DNA of 64,000 bases. Origin: Kitasatospora sp. NBC_01246 (lineage in GTDB: Bacteria; Actinomycetota; Actinomycetes; Streptomycetales; Streptomycetaceae). Positions 58,415 to 64,000 of the stretch are shown one piece after another. The stretch covers positions 3,968,001 through 4,032,000 of the forward strand of contig NZ_CP108484.1 in assembly GCF_036226505.1 (NCBI RefSeq). The letters are read 5' to 3'. Positions within the stretch are counted from its first letter, which is position 1, and each line of letters starts with the position of its first letter. A program made the translations under genes and the position numbers. Under the pieces are notes generated by a model. It saw only the letters and a list, made by a program, of their open reading frames with translations, had not been told where the DNA came from and ran no database searches.

Positions 58415-58454
58415 GATCGGCGGCCCTCGCTCAACCGAGCGAGGGCCGCCGATC
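58415..58454. terminator. Terminator after the DUF397 gene
   Basis: GATCGGCGGCCCTCGCTC and its perfect complement with a 4-nt AACC loop: an 18-bp stem between convergent operons. Confidence 0.9.
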
Positions 58455-58521
58455 CACACCCGTCCCCAATCTTCGCGAAACCGCCCTCACCGGGGCGCAC
58501 TCCGAAGGCATCCTTATTCGA

Positions 58522-58746
58522 TCACCTGTCCAGCCCCTTCCGAATCAGAGCGGCGAGCGTGGCGGCCTCGACCTCCTTGAGGTGCCCCAGGACCACCCAT
58601 GAGAACCTGGATTCCGCGAACACGTCCGGACCACCCCGGACGAGGGTGGAGATCCCGGCGGCGCGCAGCGCTTCCCGTAGATCGTTGGCAGCGGACTCCT
58701 CGACGCCCACCCGTTCCGACTGTCCAGTTGGCTCAAGCTCCGACAT
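58522..58746 (-). CDS. Hypothetical protein (74 aa), last gene of the DUF6879/XRE operon
   Basis: ATG at 58746, GGGAG upstream. Acidic N-terminus then ANDLREALRAAGISTLVRGGPDVFAESRFSWVVLGHLKEVEAATLAALIRKGLDR, an alpha-beta-alpha pattern. No family recognised, though it recurs in streptomycete XRE/DUF397-type loci to my recollection. Follows the second XRE gene by 85 bp, with two tandem GGTGATTCTC motifs in the gap. Confidence 0.6.
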   Translation of the reverse strand: MSELEPTGQSERVGVEESAANDLREALRAAGISTLVRGGPDVFAESRFSWVVLGHLKEVEAATLAALIRKGLDR

Positions 58747-58812
58747 ACGCTCTCCCTTGACCGGCGAGGCCCCTTGGCCAGGAAGGTAGGGCCGACAGTC
58801 GGGACCGGTGGG

Positions 58813-58832
58813 CGGTGATTCTCGGTGATTCT
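58813..58832 (+). promoter_or_regulatory. Tandem GGTGATTCTC motif
   Basis: Two adjacent exact copies of a 10-mer, covering the XRE stop codon. The same 10-mer recurs at 60485 and, inverted with one change, at 60578 upstream of this operon. Possible regulator-binding element. Confidence 0.45.
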
Positions 58833-59668
58833 CAGAGCAGCGATCGGCGCGCTCGGGCGATCACCCGATGGGCCGACGGGCCGTAGACGGCGCTCTCCGC
58901 CAACGCCTCCCATGCCCGGACATGAAGCGCGAGGTCGGCCGGGTCGTCCAACCACATTTCTGCGTGCCAGGACTCGGTGATGACCAATGCGCCATCGTGA
59001 ATGGAGAATCCGACTCCTGCGGGCACTCTGAGATCGGCATCGAACGGCACGATGCCGAGTCGGACGTTCCCGCACGCCAGCCGTGCGGCAAGTGACTCCA
59101 GCTGATCCACGAGTACGGCCGGCGAGCAGAGCCGAGAGACAAGAGCGCCTTCCCACACCAGGAAATGGAACGATCGCAAGCGATCGCCGAGGACCTTCTG
59201 GCGTTCCATCCGCGCCTCGACCGCAGCCTCGACATCGCGGATCGATGGATGGACCCTGGTATACCGGGTGAGGACCGCTCGCGCGTACTCTGCGGTCTGA
59301 AGCAAGCCGGGAATCAGGGTCGGATCGAACGACCGGCGGTCACTGGTCCTCTTGCCCTGCGCGGCGTGCGCCTCCTGCACCGGCCTCATACCGCCCGCGA
59401 GTTGACGCCGCCACGATCGGTACTGAGTCTCCACGGTCCGCAGTCGACCCACCAGTTCGGCCACCGCATCGGGCCTGCCGACGGCCTCTGCCCATGCGGT
59501 CACGTCGGCTCTGGTCGGGGACTGCCTACCGTTCTCCAGTTTGCTGACCTTGGACTGGGCCCAGCCCAGTCGTGCGGCCAAGGCGCGTCCCGACAGGCCG
59601 CTCTCGGTGCGGAGTTCACGCATCCGGGCACCGAGAGCGAGCCGTGCCTGCTGATAGTCGGTGCTCAC
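58832..59668 (-). CDS. Scr1-family XRE regulator (HTH_31 + DUF5753), second copy
   Basis: 278 aa. HTH at ~10-65: ALGARMRELRTESGLSGRALAARLGWAQSKVSKLENGRQSPTRADV. DUF5753: IPGLLQTAEYARAVLTRY, EGALVSRLCSPAVLVDQLESLAARLACGNVRLGIVPFDADLRVPAGVGFSIHDGALVITES. Only ~30 percent alike by eye to the copy at 57349, so not a recent duplicate. Its ATG overlaps the DUF6879 stop (ATGA). Middle gene of a minus-strand trio. Confidence 0.92.
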   Translation of the reverse strand: MSTDYQQARLALGARMRELRTESGLSGRALAARLGWAQSKVSKLENGRQSPTRADVTAWAEAVGRPDAVAELVGRLRTVETQYRSWRRQLAGGMRPVQEAHAAQGKRTSDRRSFDPTLIPGLLQTAEYARAVLTRYTRVHPSIRDVEAAVEARMERQKVLGDRLRSFHFLVWEGALVSRLCSPAVLVDQLESLAARLACGNVRLGIVPFDADLRVPAGVGFSIHDGALVITESWHAEMWLDDPADLALHVRAWEALAESAVYGPSAHRVIARARRSLL

Positions 59669-60420
59669 ATGCCGGAAGGTACCTGAGCCCGGAACCGCGC
59701 GTAGCGCGTTGCGTGGTGCCAGGCGGCATCGCGAGTCTGGCAGGCTCGCAGGACCTCCAGCGGGTCAGTGACCAGCTCCATCCCTACGGTGCGCTCTCCT
59801 TCGAAGTGGAAGCGCGCGACCGTGCGGGAGTCGAAGAGCCAGAAATCCGACAGCCCTGCCATTCCCGCCTCTGCCGCGTCCGAGCGCCACATGTACCGGA
59901 TGTCTTCGCCGGCCGCCACGTTGGTCCGGGCGCACGCCAACAGATACCGCTGCCCCTCGGTCGGCGGATCATCCACCAGACGGACCCGCTCGAACCTCTT
60001 GCCCTTGTCCACCATGCGGCGCACGTTCTCGAACCAGGGGTGCCCGACCTCACCTGCCGTGTCACCGGTACGAAGGAACTCGTCGTAGGAGGGCATCTGC
60101 TTGTCGGAGAGGTAGCCGGTCCGCGTCTCCAGTCGCCACGCGGTGTGCTCGAATCCGTCGTTGATGAACTCGGTGATCTTCTGCTGAGGCACGAACTCCG
60201 GCACTGACGTGGCCTCCTTCGGTGCGAACCTCACGAGCAGCTCGCGGGGGACGACGACGAAGCCCTCATCGTCCCTCACGTACTTGAGTTGCGTCACGTC
60301 CTCGGGGTCCGTCACGGCGTACCCCTGCACGACCACTTCACCAGTGTCCACATCCTCGTACAGCGTCGGGCAGTCACCAACTCCCGACGTGCTCCCGATG
60401 ACCCGCAGTCGCCTTGCCAT
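59665..60420 (-). CDS. DUF6879 protein with fused N-terminal domain
   Basis: 251 aa. The N-terminal ~65 residues (LRVIGSTSGVGDCPTLYEDVDTGEVVVQGYAVTDPEDVTQLKYVRDDEGFVVVPRELL) correspond to a small protein encoded separately in many streptomycetes. The DUF6879 domain follows from ~80: FEHTAWRLETRTGYLSDKQMPSYDEFLRTGD, GKRFERVRLVDDPPTEGQRYLLACARTNVAAGEDIRYM and SDFWLFDSRTVARFHFEGERTVGMELVTDP. Its regular partner is an XRE/DUF5753 regulator, as here. Function unknown; the co-occurrence looks like a toxin/antitoxin-like or signalling pair (inference). ATG at 60420. Confidence 0.85.
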   Translation of the reverse strand: MARRLRVIGSTSGVGDCPTLYEDVDTGEVVVQGYAVTDPEDVTQLKYVRDDEGFVVVPRELLVRFAPKEATSVPEFVPQQKITEFINDGFEHTAWRLETRTGYLSDKQMPSYDEFLRTGDTAGEVGHPWFENVRRMVDKGKRFERVRLVDDPPTEGQRYLLACARTNVAAGEDIRYMWRSDAAEAGMAGLSDFWLFDSRTVARFHFEGERTVGMELVTDPLEVLRACQTRDAAWHHATRYARFRAQVPSGM

Positions 60421-60750
60421 GGCCGTTCCTCTCGCCGAGAGACAGGAAGGTCCCATGATCGGCGCGAGCCGGGAATCCGGCAGCGGTGATTCTCGAATAT
60501 TCTCGGGTGCTGACGGGACTGTCCCGAAGGCCCCGGGGGAATCCGCGCGGACCTCGGGCACCGCGTCTGGAATATCTGCGAATCACCCACCCACCAGCGG
60601 CTTTCGTGCACCTAGCGTGCTTGTCATTGGCGTCGATCATTGACGCCCCTTGTTCGCCCCCGTCCCGGTGCGACCTGGACGGGGGCGAACAAGACGCAGG
60701 CCGGGTCGGGGGCTCCCCCCTGGCCCGAGGTGACGACGGAGGGGCAGCAG
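60421..60750. other. Divergent region DUF6879 operon / candidate RiPP operon (330 bp)
   Basis: Holds the inverted motif pair at 60485-60502 and 60569-60587. From about 60650 it is GC-rich with a repeated GGACGGGGGCG / GACCTGGACGGGGGCGA stretch. GGAGG at 60738-60742 is the ribosome site for the small ORF at 60751. Confidence 0.55.
60485..60587. promoter_or_regulatory. Inverted pair of GGTGATTC...ATATTC motifs
   Basis: GGTGATTCTCGAATATTC (60485-60502, plus) and, on the opposite strand, GGTGATTCGCAGATATTCC (60587-60569): about 15 of 18 positions shared. They flank a 66-bp core between the DUF6879 operon and the candidate RiPP operon and are likely sites of the XRE regulator. Confidence 0.5.
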
Positions 60751-60912
60751 GTGGCCATTCCCACGTTCGACGGCAAGCACGGCGGCGGGACCGGTGACGG
60801 CAAGGGCGGCGGTCAGCAGGACGACTCCAACAGCGGCAACAAGCACGGCGGCGGCGGGTCGTCCGAGGGTGGGAACTCCTCGGACGGCAAGGGCCCGGCG
60901 GACGGTAAGTAG
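60751..60912 (+). CDS. Gly/Asp-rich small peptide (53 aa), candidate RiPP precursor
   Basis: GTG at 60751, GGAGG 8 nt upstream; GTG at 60730 would add 7 residues. Hydrophobic start VAIPTF, then only Gly, Asp, Lys, Ser, Asn, Gln and His. Four Asp-Gly-Lys motifs (FDGK, GDGK, SDGK, ADGK) and two KHGGG blocks form irregular repeats. No Cys, no Thr/Ser-Cys ring pattern, so not a classical lanthipeptide. The next gene, 3 bp away, is a PIMT-like methyltransferase, which favours an aspartimide-type RiPP precursor whose Asp-Gly sites are methylated and cyclised (inference). Alternatively a disordered hydrophilic protein. Confidence 0.65.
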   Translation: MAIPTFDGKHGGGTGDGKGGGQQDDSNSGNKHGGGGSSEGGNSSDGKGPADGK

Positions 60913-60915
60913 CCG

Positions 60916-62088
60916 GTGACCGGGAAGCACGAAGCGGAGGCCGGTCGGGCCCGGCCGGCCTCCGCGCTCATCGCGAACGGGTCGCTCACCACGGACTGGC
61001 TGGCGTCGTACGACGCCGTTCCCCGTCACCTCTTCGTCCCGGACACGATCTGGCCCGGTCGGGCCGACGGCGTCCGCCAGGGCCGGGCCGTCCACCGGGA
61101 CACCGACCCGGCGGCCTGGTGGGAGGCCGTCCACTCGGACGTGCCGCTCACCACCCAGTGGGACGACGGTGAGCACACCGGGGACGACGTGGGCACCATG
61201 CCCACGTCGTCCAACTCCATGCCCACCATGGTCTTCTCGATGCTCGCCGCCCTGGACGTCGAGGACGGCCACCGGGTCCTGGAGATCGGCACCGGCACCG
61301 GGTGGAACGCCGCCCTGCTGGCCCACCGGGTCGGCTCCGGGAACGTCGTCAGCGTCGAGGTGGACCGGGCCAGCGCGGCCGACGCCGAACGCCGCCTCGC
61401 CCGCGCCGGGTACACCCCGCGCCTCGTCGTCGGGGACGGCGCCGAAGGCCACCCGGAGGCGGCGCCGTACGACCGGGTGATCGCCACCTGCTCGGTCGGC
61501 TGGGTGCCGTACCCGTGGGTGGCACAGGCCCGACCCGGCGCGGTGATCGTCGCGCCGTGGGGGCCGGAGTACGGCGGTGAGGCGCTCGTACGCCTCACCG
61601 CCGCCGCCGACGGCACGGCGAGCGGCCGGTTCGTCGGCTCGTCGGCCTTCATGCGGCTGCGCCGGCAGCGGAGCGCCCGGCCGGACAGCCTGGCCTACCT
61701 CTCCGGCCCCTGGCCCGCGGACGGCACCGCGTCCACCACCAGCCTGTCCCCCGAGGCGGTCGGCGGCTGGCTGGAGATGTTCGCCGTCGGCGTGCAACGG
61801 CCCGGGGTGTTCCCGCTGACCGAGCGCTACGACGACGGCACGTACACGCTGTGGCTGCACGACACCGCCGTCACCTCGTGGGCGACCGCCGACTGGGCGC
61901 CCGGCCGCGCCGCGTACGAGGTCGTGCAGTCCGGGCCCCGACGGCTGTGGGACGAGGTGGCGACGGCCTGGCAGTGGTGGCGCGACCAGGGCCGACCGGG
62001 CTTCGACCGCTTCGGGCTCACGGTGACCCCGTCCGGCCACACCGTGTGGCTGGACGCGCCGGACAACCCGGTGCCGCTCGGCCCGTGA
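60916..62088 (+). CDS. PIMT-like protein methyltransferase with C-terminal extension (RiPP-type)
   Basis: 390 aa. N-terminal part matches protein-L-isoaspartate O-methyltransferase: VPRHLFVPDTIWP, then SNSMPTMVFSMLAALDVEDGHRVLEIGTGTGWNAALLAHRVG (motif I, EIGTGTGWNAALLA), VVSVEVDRASAADAERRLARAGY and YDRVIATCSVGWVPYPWVAQARPGAVIVAPWG. Housekeeping PIMT is ~210 aa; here ~170 extra C-terminal residues resemble the methyltransferases of FxLD lanthipeptide, graspetide and imiditide clusters. GTG at 60916 follows the peptide stop by 3 bp, so coupled translation. Probably methylates Asp in the upstream peptide, yielding aspartimide (inference). Confidence 0.85.
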   Translation: MTGKHEAEAGRARPASALIANGSLTTDWLASYDAVPRHLFVPDTIWPGRADGVRQGRAVHRDTDPAAWWEAVHSDVPLTTQWDDGEHTGDDVGTMPTSSNSMPTMVFSMLAALDVEDGHRVLEIGTGTGWNAALLAHRVGSGNVVSVEVDRASAADAERRLARAGYTPRLVVGDGAEGHPEAAPYDRVIATCSVGWVPYPWVAQARPGAVIVAPWGPEYGGEALVRLTAAADGTASGRFVGSSAFMRLRRQRSARPDSLAYLSGPWPADGTASTTSLSPEAVGGWLEMFAVGVQRPGVFPLTERYDDGTYTLWLHDTAVTSWATADWAPGRAAYEVVQSGPRRLWDEVATAWQWWRDQGRPGFDRFGLTVTPSGHTVWLDAPDNPVPLGP

Positions 62089-62127
62089 CCCCGACCGGCA
62101 GCCGTGCGGGGGGTGTCGGCCCCGCGC

Positions 62128-63504
62128 TCAGCCCGCTATGAGCGCGTCCCACTGGTCGCGGGTCGGGCCGTCGTGTTCCGGCTCGAAGTCGGGGTGGGCG
62201 GCCAGCCAGGCGGTGACGTGGCGGTCCACCTCCTCGGTGGCGTAGGCCTCGTCCGGTCGCGAGACCAGGTGCCGCACCTTGGCGCGGGCCCGCATGACGA
62301 CCGGGTCCTCGAAGGCGCAGGTGGCCACGGCCGCCGCGCGCCGCTCCGGGGGCGGCGCGCTCTCGGCGAGCCGCTGCTCGTTGGCGCGGTCGGACGCCAC
62401 CTGCGCGTCGAACCACGGGCGGAGGGCCTCCACCGTCCACGCGTGGTAGCCGGCGGGGTCCGCGACGACCTCGTCGACGTGTCCGGCGAGGTACCGGGCG
62501 GCACGCAGGCCCAGGGACACCCCGTGGCCCGAGGTGGGGTTGGTGTGAATGAGGCTGTCCCCCGCGTTGACCAGACCCGTGACGACCGGTCCCTCCGCGT
62601 CGGCGAGCGCCGTCCAGCGGTTGTCCAGGCCGGCCATCGCCAGCACGGCCGACTGCGGCTCGGCGTCCAGGTCGAGCCAGGCGGCGCAGGCGGGGAAGCG
62701 GCGCGCCACGGCCTCGAACACCTCGGGGTCGGTGAGCGCGCCCCGGGTCGGATCCGCCGTGGAGAGCAGCAGGTTCACCGCGAAGGTGTCGTTGTCGGAG
62801 GGGAAGACCCCGGCCAGCGCGAACGACGCGGCCGAGCCGGTCTTGACCCCTCGCCCCGGGTCGCGCGGGCCGTCCGCCCGCAGGCGGTACCAGCGGCACA
62901 GGTAGGCGATCCCGGTGCGGTGGCTCTCGACCACCGGCGGCCGGCAGCCCGCCTCCACCAGCCAGGCGGGCACCGGCGAGCGCCGGCCGGCCGCATCGAC
63001 GACGAGGTCCGCCCCGAAGGTCTCCGCGCCGACCCGCACGCCGGTGACCCGGACGGGCCGCCCCTCCCCGACGGCGAGGCCGCTCACCCGGCGCCCCCGC
63101 CGCACCTCCACGGTGGCCTCCCGCCGCACGGCCGCGGTCAGGGCGGCCTCCAGCACGATCCGGCGGGTGCGCAGGGTCACCAGGTCCTCGTCACCGTCCC
63201 GGTGCGGCGGGTGCTCGTCGAACCAGTCGAAATCGTGGAACTCCCGGGCCCCGCGCGCCAACAGGTCCTCGTAGACGTCGGGCGCCTCGGCCCGCAGCAC
63301 GGTGCGCACCGGTGCGAGCAGCGAGTGCGGCTGGACGGCCTGCGGGACCCGCGGCCTGCCCCACCCGAAGAAGTCCTGCTCCAGGTCCGCGCCGGCCTCC
63401 CGCGCGTCCTGCTCGTACAAGGTGACCGTGTGACCCCGCCGACCCAGCATCAGCGCCGTCCCCAGCCCGCTGATGCCTCCACCGATCACTGCAACCCGCG
63501 CCAC
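62128..63504 (-). CDS. FAD-dependent monooxygenase/oxidoreductase
   Basis: 458 aa from GTG at 63504 (GGGGAG upstream). GxGxxG dinucleotide site VARVAVIGGGISGLGTALMLGRRGHTVTLYEQD at the N-terminus; a second FAD motif GLVNAGDSLIHTNPTSGHGVSLGLRAARYL contacts the flavin ribityl chain (GD). In between lies a PHBH-like substrate domain with LVVDAAGRRSPVPAWL. C-terminal ~80 residues are helical. Resembles geranylgeranyl-reductase / PHBH-type oxidoreductases of unknown substrate. Convergent with the methyltransferase, so not co-transcribed with it. Confidence 0.9.
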   Translation of the reverse strand: MARVAVIGGGISGLGTALMLGRRGHTVTLYEQDAREAGADLEQDFFGWGRPRVPQAVQPHSLLAPVRTVLRAEAPDVYEDLLARGAREFHDFDWFDEHPPHRDGDEDLVTLRTRRIVLEAALTAAVRREATVEVRRGRRVSGLAVGEGRPVRVTGVRVGAETFGADLVVDAAGRRSPVPAWLVEAGCRPPVVESHRTGIAYLCRWYRLRADGPRDPGRGVKTGSAASFALAGVFPSDNDTFAVNLLLSTADPTRGALTDPEVFEAVARRFPACAAWLDLDAEPQSAVLAMAGLDNRWTALADAEGPVVTGLVNAGDSLIHTNPTSGHGVSLGLRAARYLAGHVDEVVADPAGYHAWTVEALRPWFDAQVASDRANEQRLAESAPPPERRAAAVATCAFEDPVVMRARAKVRHLVSRPDEAYATEEVDRHVTAWLAAHPDFEPEHDGPTRDQWDALIAG

Positions 63505-63632
63505 TGAGCTCCCCTTCGCGTCGTGTTGCGAAGCGAGCCTACTTCTCGACGATCTTCGATCGAGCACCGGCGCCGGCTTCGGCACCGGCTTCGGCGGTCA
63601 CGGCGCGGACGCGGGGCTCCCCGGTCACCGGA

Positions 63633-64000
63633 TCAGTCGCTCTGGTCGTGGTCGGCGGAGGCGTTGAGGGAGGTGATCAACGTGCTGAGGCGGGAGTTCC
63701 AGTTCTGGGCCGTCTGCCCGTCGATCGCGTGCTTCTTGGCGATGTCCCGGACTGTTTTCTGGGCATTCTTCAGCTCCTGCGCGGCGTCCTCCTCCTTGCC
63801 CTGGTTGAGGCGCGCGGCGGCGCCGTCGAGGGTGTGCAACAGGTCGAGCTGGCGGTCGCGCTCCTTGGTCATCTGGGTTTGCGCCACCGCCCCGCGAAGG
63901 GCGTTGAGCTGGACGGCCGGGGCCTGGCCGCGCGGCGGGGTAGTGGCGGCGCTGGGCGTGGCCGACGGGGTCGGGAGCGCCGTCGGGGTGGTGGGCGCGG
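63633..64000 (-). CDS. Partial protein, C-terminal part (5' end outside window)
   Basis: The frame is open from 64000 to the stop at 63633. It begins with a Thr/Pro/Ala/Ser linker (TPTALPTPSATPSAATTPP) and continues QLNALRGAVAQTQMTKERDRQLDLLHTLDGAAARLNQGKEEDAAQELKNAQKTVRDIAKKHAIDGQTAQNWNSRLSTLITSLN, an all-helical module like the FIVAR or C-terminal sensory tails of streptomycete Ser/Thr kinases. The catalytic or membrane portion is not visible, so identity is open. Confidence 0.6.
   Translation of the reverse strand, partial: APTTPTALPTPSATPSAATTPPRGQAPAVQLNALRGAVAQTQMTKERDRQLDLLHTLDGAAARLNQGKEEDAAQELKNAQKTVRDIAKKHAIDGQTAQNWNSRLSTLITSLNASADHDQSD

Noticed and set aside
62128-63504. FAD oxidoreductase as a tailoring enzyme of the candidate RiPP operon
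   Set aside because: It is convergent to the methyltransferase and has its own ribosome site; a shared pathway is possible but unsupported by orientation.
1-64000. tRNA, rRNA, CRISPR, IS elements, prophage
   Set aside because: I saw no cloverleaf-like tract with CCA/TTCGA arms, no regularly spaced repeats, no transposase or phage genes, and no target-site duplications.

Overview
The window is a single high-GC actinobacterial chromosome segment, almost certainly from Streptomycetaceae (Streptomyces or Kitasatospora). The signs are strong G/C bias at third codon positions, frequent GTG starts, mycothiol biosynthesis (mshA), CarD, a phoR-phoP / phoU locus with a PHO box, and Scr1-type XRE/DUF397 pairs. 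From memory, the left third follows the order of the S. coelicolor SCO4235 to about SCO4190 region. I see no IS element, prophage, CRISPR array, rRNA or tRNA.

Left, 1-25 kb, is conserved core: cysS (partial), a PPOX oxidoreductase, ispF-ispD, carD, a secreted lipoprotein, the phosphate two-component system phoP-phoR divergent from phoU, a cysteine-rich 58-aa peptide, a secreted AA10 LPMO, gpmA, an MFS transporter, a YbjN protein, mshA, a methyltransferase, a macrodomain protein, a receiver-PP2C phosphatase, and a DUF2516 / HBHA-like / XRE cluster that matches mycobacterial Rv0476-hbhA-Rv0474. Then come a MerR regulator fused to sliding-clamp domains, YceI, a LysR/MFS pair, a second macrodomain protein and a GNAT enzyme.

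Middle, 25-45 kb, is more variable: a TetR, an Eis-type acetyltransferase, and a two-component locus whose sensor kinase has been split by an inversion of about 1.8 kb. The same inversion removed the native 3' end of an NlpC/P60 hydrolase gene. It continues with a polytopic membrane protein, ThrE and DedA. Next is a large TPR protein beside an Hsp90-family ATPase, then a secreted Asn/Gly-rich peptide and a double-headed TetR divergent from an acyl-CoA dehydrogenase.

Right, 45-64 kb: a TetR/MFS efflux pair, a second two-component system divergent from a MacB/FtsX-type ABC exporter, DUF3626, DUF202, TatA, a K+ channel, a VOC protein, a HATPase with small partners, two Scr1-like regulators with their small partners (DUF397, DUF6879), and a FAD oxidoreductase. 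The most interesting locus is 60751-62088: a 53-aa Gly/Asp-rich peptide with four Asp-Gly-Lys motifs, followed after 3 bp by a protein-isoaspartate-methyltransferase-like enzyme with a C-terminal extension. This is a candidate minimal RiPP operon of the aspartimide (imiditide-like) kind.
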